Source: Limisphaerales bacterium
GTDB taxonomy: Bacteria; Verrucomicrobiota; Verrucomicrobiia; Limisphaerales; JAKEEH01
Length of the DNA stretch: 55,631 nt
Reading direction: 5' to 3'
Assembly: GCA_022616725.1 (NCBI GenBank)
Contig: JAKEEH010000194.1
Location: 1 to 55,631 of the forward strand
Shown piece by piece: positions 34,501 through 42,500 of this stretch (position 1 is the first letter of the stretch; each line of letters begins with the position of its first letter). The position numbers were made by a program, and so were the translations under genes. The notes beneath the pieces were generated by a model that made no database searches, was not told the DNA's origin, and saw only the letters and a program-made list of their open reading frames with translations.

Positions 34501-34533
34501 GTGAAAGTGAGAAAGTGGGAAAGTGTGCACCAC
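28522..34533 (-). CDS. giant secreted CotH-kinase-like protein with six lamin-tail domains
   Basis: 2003 aa. The frame starts with GTG at 34533 in a CACTTTC-type repeat. A better start may be the GTG at 34383, just before the signal-like LNLVVIAITSAAA. Three lamin-tail domains precede the centre (AISEVMYHPREIPGSSLEYIE, VINEFLANTDDPQVDYVELF, IINEIMYHP-DDDEYVELY). Carbohydrate-binding-like regions follow (NRVLNPGFESGPSGWAFQG). The CotH part shows KRHIFVTLNGQPRGMIYFD, MIGNWDSYGYERGKNMY and WKLLLWDLDLVLG, typical of secreted CotH-like kinases. Three more lamin-tail domains come after it (VISEIMFNPP, LWLNEVQTANTTGF, IYINEWMAANDGF), then a final Ig-like end. The role is not known; such proteins are common in Verrucomicrobiota and Planctomycetes and may act on extracellular proteins or polymers. 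Confidence 0.85.
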   Translation of the reverse strand: MVHTFPLSHFHTCPSVHSEYPQVRTQNCFRRHVRGLLCIIKVICCSRSALVSWQALNLVVIAITSAAAPTAPSEALGPSSRRTGLAISEVMYHPREIPGSSLEYIEIFNGQEYFEDLSGFHLDGDVHYTFPPGTILQSNAFLVVARDPAAIQNHYGISGVLGPWRRQTNVMGGATNVSTENLPNSRGTVRLENELGAHLLQVEYDSENDWPVAADGAGHSLVLARPSHGERSVKAWAASARIGGSPGQAEPPVTDPQSAIVINEFLANTDDPQVDYVELFNASIQAVDLSGCWLSDDFDTNKFRIPDGTIVPARGFVAYTQTELGFNLSSDGEEIFLVNSNRTRVFDGVRFGPQANGVARGRYPDGSPAWSELSSPSFLSSNPLPLRGDIIINEIMYHPISGSDDDEYVELYNRGTAPVDLGSWRFIDGVDFAIPPNTIINPGGYLVVAKNRTNLLARYPAVPAHSVVGDYDGQLSNAGERLALAMPDYSFQTNGPSITTNASYILVSEVTWHDGGRWGQWSDGGGSSLELIDPRSDIRLAANWGDSDETAKAPWTLIERTGPIALGMTLGSGTPNRCELFIEGPGECLIDDVEVRSNGGTNRVLNPGFESGPSGWAFQGTHARTSVQTSGAFAGNQCLHLRAVERGDSGPNRVRTPVAAMPTGGTNQATLRARVRWLRGDPNFLMRIRGQWIECAAKMVLPGNLGTPGAANSRWLPNNASAIYDVIHTPALPAAGQPVLVTARVSDPDPLSSVTLRHRLDPATNLMDIPMRDDGTAGDALAGDEIYSARIPGYAAATMVAFHISARDSHPLPATSLFPSLAPARECLVRFGQTTRPGTIATYHLWVTQSNINYWTTRERNSNEGLDATFVYADGRRIIYNAETHYSGSPWHTANGPYNGPLGNTCDYEVNFPKDDLFLGSAAFVLNGQNPVYSPTFHQDVSAQAETTAYWFGRKLGLGYNHKRHIFVTLNGQPRGMIYFDHQQPNNDIIEEYFPNDPNGRLHKIEDWFEFDDAGNGFEIITCTMQNFVVAGQKRPERYRWTWRPRAGTEPNDFADLFALVDAANAPGPEPYTSATVGLMDMRTCMRVWALQHMIGNWDSYGYERGKNMYAYKPTQGPWKLLLWDLDLVLGKDSRGTTDPLFSTANSEPVVARMYAHPPFVREFWCAMRELVDGPMLPEVSSPLVDARFAAFRANNVPVDTPTAMKNWIAARRAFILGQIPTTNFNVLTPALIQTTNNYITLTGTAPVTAKDILVNGGVYPITWTSPLAWTIRVPVAAGTNVLTVTAVDRNGNTISNRTVAVSYNGPLPDPAGTVVISEIMFNPPAEQASFLELHNTHPAFAFDLSDWRVNGLGYTFPPGATLAPRSYLVIAKNRGEFAKLYGATRLVFDQFDGALNNEGETLSLLRPGLQIAGEILVDKIRYEARAPWPAAANGAGGSLQLLDPFQDNSRVSNWGDGSGWRFFSVSGIPSETRFLLYLNSAGNVHIDDISLVTGTVPATGNNLLANGGFELPLAPDWEVQGTNGINSTQSPATNLTGNSSLDLRFTAAGGQFNYLYQDIAGLNTNATHTLSFWYLPSSNATNLEVRLGASLRATINVRAPAGTLAVFASPGTNSSQRVSLPPYPPLWLNEVQTANTTGFTDAQGEREPWLELYNSGATPIPLDGFYLTDNYQNLTNWAFPPGGTINPGQFKIIVLDGEPDETTAAQEHTSFRLTSASGSVALTRFANGVPQVVDYLNFDNLPPDRSYGSFPDGQLFDRQQFFVLTPGAANNGSAPPTRIYINEWMAANDGFIRDPADDAADDWFELYNPNSFAVDLGGLFLTDNLTNKFQFEIPDNGHFRIPPLGYLLVWADGETGQNSTNRADLHVNFQLRQAGEAIGLFAADGALIDAVTFGAQTNDISQGRYPEGTGAVYFMPLPSPGAANPNPNPSAPEILSITLAGGQISLITTSIPGRSYRVDYKDNLASAPWQQLGPIRVAASPTLLVQDQLTSQRFYRVFLLPP

Positions 34534-34563
34534 TCATTTTCTCACCTGCTCACTTTCACACCT
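34497..34563. repeat. inverted repeat of CACTTTC words upstream of the CotH gene
   Basis: AGGTGTGAAAGTGAG (34497-34511) is the exact reverse complement of 34549-34563. The spacer and flanks (to about 34578) contain further GAAAGTG/CACTTTC words. It lies between the CRTAC1 and CotH genes and covers the CotH GTG start, so it could form a 15-bp stem with a 37-nt loop in the message. Confidence 0.6.
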
Positions 34564-34587
34564 TCTCACTTTCTCCTTCGTCAATCG

Positions 34588-36369
34588 TCAATCCGGGGTC
34601 GATGTTTCGGTGATGGTGAGCAAGCGATTCGCGGGAGGATGCGCAATCACGTCCTTGCCTCCGGCAGGCCATTGGACTTCCACGCGATCAATCTTGTCGC
34701 GGGTTCCAAGGCCAAAATGCAGGCGGCGGCCATAATCGCTCTGATAGCCCCGGCCACTGTGGACTTCATCGACGAGGGTCAAATCGCCAGCGAACAGTCT
34801 AATGCGGGCGCCAATAGCGTCGCTGTTGGAGCGCGTTCCGACCAATCGCACTTGCAACCAGTTGCCGCGTGCCGACTCGTTGCGGAGAATCGTCGGTTCT
34901 CTGCGAGAATTCAGGATGACCACGTCGATATCGCCGTCGTTGTCCAGATCATCGAATGTGGCACCGCGGGCGCTGCGTTTGAGCAGCGGGCCGTCACCAG
35001 ATTTGTCGGAGACATTAATGAACATCGGCCCACTTTTGGCTCCAGTATTGCGGAGCACGACGCCAGGACATTCGTAGAGTGTGGTGTTATCGAAGAGGTG
35101 AACATTATCGTGCAAGTGCCCGGAGGCGATGAGGACGTCCCGGTGCCCGTCGTTATCAAAATCGACGACTCCGACGCCCCACTTCACGTAACGTAGGGTT
35201 CGTTCGCCCGCCCTCGTCTGCGCCGTCGCGTCGTCGAACAAGCCTTTTCCCGCGTTTCGAAACAGCGTGGCCAGTTCCTGCTGGTAGGTGGTAACGAACA
35301 GGTCGAGCAGACCGTCATTATCGATGTCGGCGCATTCCACGCCCATGCTGCCCTGGGCGCGCCCCGCGACGTCGTAGGCGACACCCGCAAGGCCTGCGTT
35401 TTCCTTGAAGTTCCCCTTGCCGTCGTTGAGCAGCAGCGAATTGCCGGTTTTGTCGTTCGCGACAAAGATGTCCGTGTCACCGTCGGATTCCACATCGAAA
35501 CACATGACACCCATGCCGGCGCCCTTGTGTTTGCCGACGCCGGACTCGGCGCTGATGTCGGCGAACGTGCCATTCCCATTATTGCGGAAGAGTGAAAACG
35601 GCGTCGGACGGTAATCGAGCGGTCCGGCGTAAGCGGGATGCCCATTGAACCTGACGGTGCGATGATTCTCGTACGTGAAATCCACATAATGGGCAGCGAA
35701 CAAATCGAGGTCGCCGTCATGGTCTATATCCAGGAACGCGACACCCGCGCCGATTTTCCTGTCCCCATCTGCGACGCCGGCGGCCCTTGTCACGTCGGTG
35801 AAAGTTCCGTCGCCGTTGTTGCGATAGAGTTTGTTCGGTCCGAAATTGCTGATGTACACGTCCTGGTCGCCGTCGTTATCGTAATCGGCGGTAGCAACGC
35901 CGAGACTATAGTTGGTGTCAGCAAGGCCGCTGCGGTCTGTCACGTCCGTGAATTTCCAATTGCCATCATTGCGCCAAAGAGAATTGCGCGGCGCGGCGGG
36001 GCGCGTCGCCAGCACGCCACGAAGTGGAGCCCCGTTGAGAAAATAGATGTCCACGTCGCCGTCGTTGTCGTAATCGAAAAGCGCAAGGCCCGAGGCGACG
36101 GTCTCGACGATGTAACGCTGTCCCGAACTCCCATCGGTGTGGACAAACGTGATCCCTGTTTCGCGGGTGACATCGCGAAGTTGGATGGGGCTTGCACCCA
36201 ATGACCAATGGCTAATGATCAAGGCACAGGGAACGACCAATATCCAATGATGAATGCCGAATGCCGAATGCCGAATGCCTAGAGGATGACGAAGCTCGAA
36301 AATCGAACTTCGAATTTCGTCATTGGGGCTTTTTTCGGATTTAGTCATTCGGGCTTTGTCATTGGTCAC
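34588..36369 (-). CDS. CRTAC1-type secreted protein with FG-GAP/VCBS repeats and ASPIC/UnbV domain
   Basis: 593 aa. Repeated calcium-binding propeller blades of the form DYDNDGDVDIYFLN, DYDNDGDQDVYISN, DIDHDGDLDLFAAH, DVESDGDTDIFVAND and DFDNDGHRDVLIASG fill the middle. An ASPIC/UnbV domain closes the protein (NWLQVRLVGTRSNSDAIGAR to GRGYQSDYGRRLHFGLG). Such proteins are exported and paired with TPR proteins in this phylum; the function is unknown. The start GTG (36369) lies 6 nt after the TPR gene stop. The first 60 residues or so (MTNDKARMTKSEKSPNDE, then RHPLGIRHSAFGIHHW) are encoded by a palindromic word repeat. The hydrophobic signal core WILVVPCALIISHWSLGA falls within that same repeat-like DNA. 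Confidence 0.88.
   Translation of the reverse strand: MTNDKARMTKSEKSPNDEIRSSIFELRHPLGIRHSAFGIHHWILVVPCALIISHWSLGASPIQLRDVTRETGITFVHTDGSSGQRYIVETVASGLALFDYDNDGDVDIYFLNGAPLRGVLATRPAAPRNSLWRNDGNWKFTDVTDRSGLADTNYSLGVATADYDNDGDQDVYISNFGPNKLYRNNGDGTFTDVTRAAGVADGDRKIGAGVAFLDIDHDGDLDLFAAHYVDFTYENHRTVRFNGHPAYAGPLDYRPTPFSLFRNNGNGTFADISAESGVGKHKGAGMGVMCFDVESDGDTDIFVANDKTGNSLLLNDGKGNFKENAGLAGVAYDVAGRAQGSMGVECADIDNDGLLDLFVTTYQQELATLFRNAGKGLFDDATAQTRAGERTLRYVKWGVGVVDFDNDGHRDVLIASGHLHDNVHLFDNTTLYECPGVVLRNTGAKSGPMFINVSDKSGDGPLLKRSARGATFDDLDNDGDIDVVILNSRREPTILRNESARGNWLQVRLVGTRSNSDAIGARIRLFAGDLTLVDEVHSGRGYQSDYGRRLHFGLGTRDKIDRVEVQWPAGGKDVIAHPPANRLLTITETSTPD
36199..36369. repeat. imperfect palindromic word repeat inside the 5' end of the CRTAC1 gene
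   Basis: About 170 bp built from the words CAATGAC, GAATGAC, GAATGCC, CATTCGG and CATTGG. It includes four exact tandem GAATGCC units (36252-36279) and a short-range palindrome of GAAGCTCGAAAATCG and CGAACTTCGAATTTC type (36291-36317). Words on one side are reverse complements of words on the other (CAATGACCAATG near 36199, GTCATTGGTCAC near 36358). I recall similar translated words in other Verrucomicrobiota and Planctomycetes proteins, unchecked here. Confidence 0.6.
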
Positions 36370-36375
36370 GGGCCT

Positions 36376-37755
36376 TCACTTCATTTCCACCAGTTTCTTC
36401 CGCATTTCCGCGTACTGCCGATCATCCGGTCTGAGTTCGATGGCGCGATTGAACGCCGCCAGCGCGCCTGCCCGATCGTTGCTCATCGCGTACGCCTGCC
36501 CGAGGAGCGCATAGTACTTCGCTTCGGGCGCGAGTTTCACCGCCGTCTCCGCCAGCTCTACTGCTTTCCGGAGATTGCGTCGCGTTTGCAAATACAATTC
36601 CGCGAGACCGCTGTGCGCCTCGGGTTGCTCGGGAGCGAGGCGGACGGCTTGCGCGAACGCCTGCTCGGCGCGCTCGAACTCGTTTAACTTCACGCAGACG
36701 CGCCCCAGATTGAGTTGCACGAGCGCGTCGGCGGGATCAACGGACGCGACCTGTTCGTAACATTTGAGCGCTTCGCGGGACTTGCCGGTTTGCTGATACA
36801 TGACGGCCAATTGCAGGCGGCACAAAGTGTTTGTCGGATCCAACTCTGCCGCCTTCAGCCACAGCCCTTCGGCTTCACGAATCCGGCCCGTCTTCATATA
36901 CACCCGGCCCACGTCGGTATGTGTTTGGGCGACGCTCTTCTTCGTGATCGCCATGGTGTCGTAATTGGCTCGCACGTCGCGGCCCCGTTGATCAGCGCGA
37001 TCGCGGAGAGCTGAAAAGGTTTGGAAATGGTTATTCGCTTGCTCCCGTTCTCCCAGCCGGTTCAGCGCCTTCGATAAGCCGTAGTGGGCTTCGGTCAAGT
37101 CTGCGTTGAGTGCGATCGCCTTCGTGTAACTAGCTTTGGCCTTTTCGAATTCCTCCAAATGTTGATAAACCTCGCCAAGAAGCCGATGGCCATCGGCGTT
37201 CAGCGACTGCGCTTTCTCCAAAATCGTTGCCGCTTCGCGCATCTTGCCCTGATGAATCAATGCGCTGGCCAGGCGCGCATTGGCCGTGGCGAGAGTCGGA
37301 TCAATTGCGAGGGCTTTGCGAAAGTATCCCTCAGCCCTTTGGTATTCGTCGCGCAGCAGAAGCGCGTGGCCCAGGCTGTCATTCGCATCGGCACGGCTGG
37401 GATCCAATTCAAGGGAGCGCTGCCAGAATTTGATGGCGGCCTCCGTGTTGCCCTGCTCGTTGTGCACCAACCCCAAGAGGTAAACCGCGTCGTCGCTTTC
37501 CGGAAGCATCGCAACGAGTTCCTCGACAGTTCGTAGTTGCCCCGCCCGCAGTGACCGCTCCTGCTCTGCTGGAGTTGCATCCGCGGCTCGGTGGGGCGCA
37601 TTGTCCCCAACGCGCCGCTCCGCGGGCGACGACTTGCTCCCCCGCCACAATGCCAACCCCGCACTCAAAGCCAAAACCAAACTCACTGCGACAATCCATC
37701 GGGCGCGTGACCGCGACGCTGATTGACCGTTGCGCTTCTGCTTGCTCGTTACCAT
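36376..37755 (-). CDS. membrane-anchored tetratricopeptide repeat protein
   Basis: 459 aa. A basic N-terminus (MVTSKQKRNGQSASRSRARW) leads into one membrane helix (about 21-38, IVAVSLVLALSAGLALW), so the rest is probably periplasmic. From about residue 85 to the end it is made of TPR units, for example AVYLLGLVHNEQGNTEAAI, ANDSLGHALLLRDEYQRAE, AHYGLSKALNRLGEREQAN and YALLGQAYAMSNDRAGALA. No enzyme domain is visible. It precedes the CRTAC1 gene by 6 nt; the pair is a common arrangement in PVC bacteria and suggests a scaffold and partner relation. Upstream, a run of eight C residues (37812-37819) lies in the 74-nt gap after the sulfatase. Confidence 0.9.
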   Translation of the reverse strand: MVTSKQKRNGQSASRSRARWIVAVSLVLALSAGLALWRGSKSSPAERRVGDNAPHRAADATPAEQERSLRAGQLRTVEELVAMLPESDDAVYLLGLVHNEQGNTEAAIKFWQRSLELDPSRADANDSLGHALLLRDEYQRAEGYFRKALAIDPTLATANARLASALIHQGKMREAATILEKAQSLNADGHRLLGEVYQHLEEFEKAKASYTKAIALNADLTEAHYGLSKALNRLGEREQANNHFQTFSALRDRADQRGRDVRANYDTMAITKKSVAQTHTDVGRVYMKTGRIREAEGLWLKAAELDPTNTLCRLQLAVMYQQTGKSREALKCYEQVASVDPADALVQLNLGRVCVKLNEFERAEQAFAQAVRLAPEQPEAHSGLAELYLQTRRNLRKAVELAETAVKLAPEAKYYALLGQAYAMSNDRAGALAAFNRAIELRPDDRQYAEMRKKLVEMK

Positions 37756-37829
37756 TGCGGAGCGGATAGCTTGGACGGCTTCGCCGCCAAAAGCGATTGC
37801 CGATTTGAGCGCCCCCCCCGCGTAAACGA

Positions 37830-39305
37830 CTATTGATTGCGCCCCTCTTGCCTCGTTCTATTCGCCGGATCGTGCTCAGGCTTTGAGCGATCGTAGTTTG
37901 AATTTCGCGATGGCATTTGCGCACCCACGTCCTTCCGCCACGCATGCAGTCGCGTCCGCAGTTCCTCGACTTTCGCTGGCATCCCGGCCGCCAGATTGCG
38001 CTGCTCGCCAATGTCCTCGCGCAAATTGTAAAGCTCCACGCGCATGTCATCAAAGAACTCGATGAGCTTGTAATCGTTGGCGCGAATCGCACCGTACGGA
38101 GTGGTCCCGCCAAGTTGATAATGCTGGTAGTGCGGATAGTGCCAGAACAAGGCCTCCCGCTTCAGAGCGCCCGCGTTGCGCAACAATGGCACGAGACTAA
38201 CGCCGTCCATGCCTTTCCTCGCAGCATCGGCCTGGCCCGTCATTTCCAGAATTGTCGGATACAAATCCATGCTGATCACCGGAACGTCGCACACGGTTCC
38301 GGCCTTCGTCACGCCCGGCCAATAAACGATTAACGGCACACGCACGCCTCCTTCGTAGCACGAACCCTTTCCCACGCGCAGCGGATGGTTCGAAGTCGTC
38401 GGCACCCGCCCGCCGTTGTCCGAAGCGAACACCACGATGGTGCGATCGCTCAGATTGAGTTCGTCGAGTTTGCCGCGAATGAGCCCCACCGAATCATCCA
38501 TGCTCTCGATCATGGCCGCGTAAACCGCATTCGTCTGTCTCTGCCCCGCACGCCGTTTGGCGCGATATTTTTTCACAAGCGCTTCCTTCCCTCGGATCGG
38601 CGTGTGCACTGCAAAGAGCGGCATGTAAAGAAAGAACGGCTTCTCACGGTGCTGCTCGATGAACCGCGCTGCTTCCTCGCCCATCCGGTCGGTCAGGTAT
38701 TCGCCCGGCGGACCATCCGGGAGAGTGGCGATCTTGTACGGCGCGAAATAATTCGGCGGCGCGGGTGCGGCGCTGCCCGCCACGTTAAAGTCGAACCCGT
38801 GCTTGTCAGGATAATACTCCTCGCCGCCGAGATGCCACTTTCCCAGGCTCGCGCTGACGTAGCCAGCGGACCGAAGTACTCGCGCAATTGTGATTTCCTC
38901 GAGCGGCAAATACTTCGTCCACGGCGGCACCAGCAACTTCGGGTTCTCCGGCGGCAGACCGGGAATCCAATCCGTCACGCGAAGCCGCGCAGGATATTTG
39001 CCGGTCAGGATCGCCGCGCGCGTCGGCGAGCACACTGTGCAGGCCGAGTACGCCTGAGTAAACTTCAGCCCGTCACGCGCGAGTCGGTCAATGTGCGGCG
39101 TCTCGTAGAAATTGCTGCCGTAACACGACAAATCCGTCCACCCCAGGTCATCTGCCAGGATGAGGACGACGTTCGGGTCACTCGATCGCGTCGCGCCAAA
39201 AACCGGCACACTTATCAACGCGAGGCAAAGAACAGCCCACCACCGTTCTCCGACGAAATCTCCGCTCATCGATCCATTGAAAGCAAACGCACCAATCCAA
39301 CTCAA
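37830..39305 (-). CDS. secreted type I sulfatase
   Basis: 491 aa formylglycine-dependent sulfatase (arylsulfatase A-like) that cleaves sulfate esters, probably from a polysaccharide. The core motif C92-S-P-T-R is the Cys-type site matured by the formylglycine-generating enzyme, followed by AAILTGKYPAR. Metal ligands are in VVLILADDLGWTDLSCYG and in VVFASDNGG; GKWHLGG is the second signature. The leader VGERWWAVLCLALISVPVFGA is a clear signal peptide. The start may be Met13 (39269) rather than 39305. The C-terminal 25 residues or so are polar and low in structure. It heads a minus-strand run with the TPR, CRTAC1 and CotH genes. Substrate class cannot be read from the sequence. Confidence 0.93.
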   Translation of the reverse strand: MSWIGAFAFNGSMSGDFVGERWWAVLCLALISVPVFGATRSSDPNVVLILADDLGWTDLSCYGSNFYETPHIDRLARDGLKFTQAYSACTVCSPTRAAILTGKYPARLRVTDWIPGLPPENPKLLVPPWTKYLPLEEITIARVLRSAGYVSASLGKWHLGGEEYYPDKHGFDFNVAGSAAPAPPNYFAPYKIATLPDGPPGEYLTDRMGEEAARFIEQHREKPFFLYMPLFAVHTPIRGKEALVKKYRAKRRAGQRQTNAVYAAMIESMDDSVGLIRGKLDELNLSDRTIVVFASDNGGRVPTTSNHPLRVGKGSCYEGGVRVPLIVYWPGVTKAGTVCDVPVISMDLYPTILEMTGQADAARKGMDGVSLVPLLRNAGALKREALFWHYPHYQHYQLGGTTPYGAIRANDYKLIEFFDDMRVELYNLREDIGEQRNLAAGMPAKVEELRTRLHAWRKDVGAQMPSRNSNYDRSKPEHDPANRTRQEGRNQ

Positions 39306-39581
39306 GCGGAGAACCGCCTGTCCGCTGGCGTCCGCTCAAGTCCCTGTATTCACCGTCGCTCGTAACGCGGCTTTCCGAACCTGCTGTATAGCGGAATTGA
39401 AGTCTGCCTCCGGGGGCAAGGAAATTGGGCGGTCTCGGCGTCTCATGTGCATTTCCCGCAGGTGGGTGTGCGTTCTGGCAATGTTGCCGCGTATAAAGTG
39501 CGGCTTTGCTATTGGGTTATGGCTTTCGACAGCCCTCCGAGTTTCTTGTGTTGCCCGGCCCATCGGAGTAAAACTTGTGCA
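39306..39581. other. divergent intergenic region, sulfatase / ThuA-dehydrogenase
   Basis: 276 nt between divergent genes, so promoters for both directions should be here. On the plus strand TATAAA (39492-39497) is a possible -10 box, but no good -35 box stands at the right distance. GGAG at 39565-39568, about 13 nt before the ATG at 39582, is a distant ribosome-binding candidate. Confidence 0.35.
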
Positions 39582-42500
39582 ATGAACTACCTCACCTCGG
39601 CGCGGATGCTCTGCCTTTTGGTATGCGGGCTATTGCTGCAGTCAAATCCTTCCGAAGCGGCGCTCTCTTCCGGACTGCGCGTGCTCTTCCTCGGCGACGA
39701 TGGACATCACCGGCCAGCGGACCGGTTCAAGCAAATCCAGCCGGTGCTCACGGAGAAAGGGATCGAAGCCGTTTATACAGACGACCTAGCAGACCTGAAC
39801 GCAGGCAAACTGGCCGGGTTCGATTGCCTCATTGTGTACGCGAATCACACCCGTATCACTCCTGAGCAGGAAAAGGCGCTGCTCGACTTCGTGTCCGCGG
39901 GCGGCGGGTTCGTGCCGTTGCATTGCGCGTCGTATTGTTTTCTGAATTCGCCGAAATACATCGAGTTGGTGGGCGGGCAATTCAAAAGCCACGGCACGGG
40001 CACGTTCAAAGACACGGTCATCAACACGGGCCACGCTGTCATGGAGGGCATCTCTCCGATCGAGAGCTGGGACGAGACGTATGTGCACACGAAGCACAAC
40101 ACGAATCGGATCGTGCTGGCGGAACGGCGCGATGACAAAGGCGCCGAGCCGTACACCTGGGTGCGCGAACACGGCAAAGGCCGCGTGTTTTACACGGCGT
40201 GGGGACACGACCAACGCACGTGGTCGCACGCCGGGTTTCAAAAGCTCGTGGAGAACGGCATCCGCTGGGCATCCGTCAATTCGCCAACCCAACTCAAGCG
40301 GCGCACCGGCCTGAAGTCATTCGAGTACACCGAAGCACCCGCGCCTTTGCCGAACTACACGCCGAATGCGCAGTGGGGCACGCAGGGCGAGCCGATTCGC
40401 ACCATGCAGAAAGCGCTCGATCCCGCCGAGTCGATAAAGCATCTCGTCACGTTGCCGGAGTTCGACGTGAGCCTGTTTGCCGCCGAGCCGGACGTCGTGA
40501 AGCCGATCTGGCTGGCCTGGGACGAGCGCGGGCGGTTGTGGATTGCAGAGACGGTGGACTATCCCAACGAACTGAAGCCGGAAGGCGAGGGACGCGACCG
40601 TCTGAAGATTTGCGAGGACACTGATAGCGACGGCCGCGCGGACAAGTTTACTGTGTTCGTCGAGCAGTTGAGTATTCCGACTGGTTTCGTTTTTGCCAAC
40701 TCCTACGAAGGGTCGCCGGGAGTGATCGTCATCCATTCCGGGAAGACGGAGTTCTTCCAGGACACGAACGGCGACGACAAGGCGGACGAAAGGCGCGTGC
40801 TTTTTTCAGGCTGGGGCATGGGCGACACGCACGCGACCGCGAGCAATTTGCGATATGGGTTCGATAATTGGATTTGGGGCACCGTCGGCTATTCGGGCTT
40901 CCGCGGCACTGTCGGTGGAAAACAGATTCGGTTTGGTCAGGGCATTTTCCGCTTCAAGCCAGACGGCTCCGCGCTTGAATTTGTGCGTTCGAGCAACAAC
41001 AACACGTGGGGTCTCGGCATCACTGAGGACAACATTATTTTGGGCTCCACTGCGAACGGCAACGCCAGCATGTATATGCCGATCGCGAACCGCTATTACG
41101 AGGCCGTCAACGGATGGTCGGCGAGCCGGCTGGAGACGATTGCCGACAGCCAGCGCTTCTACCCGCTCACCGAACACGTGCGCCAGGTCGATTTCCATGG
41201 CCGCTACACGGCCGGTTCCGGGAGCGCGATTTACACGGCGCGCAATTTCCCGAAGGAGTATTGGAACCGCGTGCAGTTCGTCGCGGAACCGACCGGCCAC
41301 TTGCTGGGCAAGTTTCATCTTGAGGCGCGCGGCACGGATTTCATCGCGCACAATGGACGGAACTTCGCCGCAAGCGACGATGAATGGATCTCGCCCGTCG
41401 TCGCGGAAGTCGGACCCGATGGCGCGCTGTGGCTGAGTGACTGGTATAACTACATTATTCAGCACAACCCGACGCCGCGGGGTTTTCGCACGGGCCGCGG
41501 GGCGGCGTACGAGACTCCGTTGCGCGACAAGACTCATGGTCGCATTTATCGTATCGCGTACAACAAAGCCACACCGTCGCAATCATTGCGCCTCGATCAG
41601 GCAACGCCGCAACAACTCGTTGCGGCGCTGAAAAATGAGAACATGCTCTGGCGGATGCACGCACAACGCCTGCTCGTGACGCGGGGCGATAAAGATGTCG
41701 TTCCTGCGTTATGCGAGTTGGCGCGCAATACCACCGTTGATGAAATCGGGTTGCGTCCCGCGGTCAGTCACGCGCTCTGGGCCCTGCACGGACTTGGCGC
41801 GCTGGAGGGTTTGGATGAACGCGCAGTTGAAACAGCGACAGCCGCTCTGAAGCATCCTTCCGCCGGGGTCCGGCGGGCGGCTCTCGATGTGCTTCCCAGG
41901 GATGAAAAGTCATTGGCCGCGATCCTCGGCGGCAAACTTCTGGAGGACGAGGACGCGCTGGTGCGCAAAGCCGCGCTACTCGCGTTTTCCGAACTGCCGC
42001 CCTCCGACGCCGCAGCAGCAGCGGTGCTCGCCGCACTCCAGGAGCCTCGCAACTCTGAGGATCGATGGATTCCAGACGCAGCGACGAGCGCCGCTGCGCG
42101 AAACGATGCCGGATTCTTGAGAGCCGCTTTGGCGAGCTTCAAGCCCACGGTCTTAACCTCCGCTACCGGCGCATCGTCCCCGGCCAACCTGATTCCCAAC
42201 GCCTCGTTTGAAGAGGTGAGCGACGGCAAGCCCCGCGGTTGGCGAACGACGACCCACAGCGGCCGTGGTGAACTGACTGTCGCGGATTTCGGACGGTCCG
42301 GAAATCGTAGTGTGAAGATTTCGTCGCAGCAAGGGGGCGACGTGAGTTGGGCTGTGCGTGTGCCCGTCAAGCCGCGCACCGATTATCGGCTTAGCGGCTG
42401 GATCAAGACGGAGAACGCGCAGAAAATCGGACGCGCTCATGGCGCGATGTTCAACGTGCACGAACTTCAGGACCCGGTTCGCGGCGCGACCAAGGCGCTC

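Noticed and set aside
37812-37819. Phase-variable C8 tract
   Set aside because: It is intergenic, not within a reading frame or between promoter boxes that I can identify.
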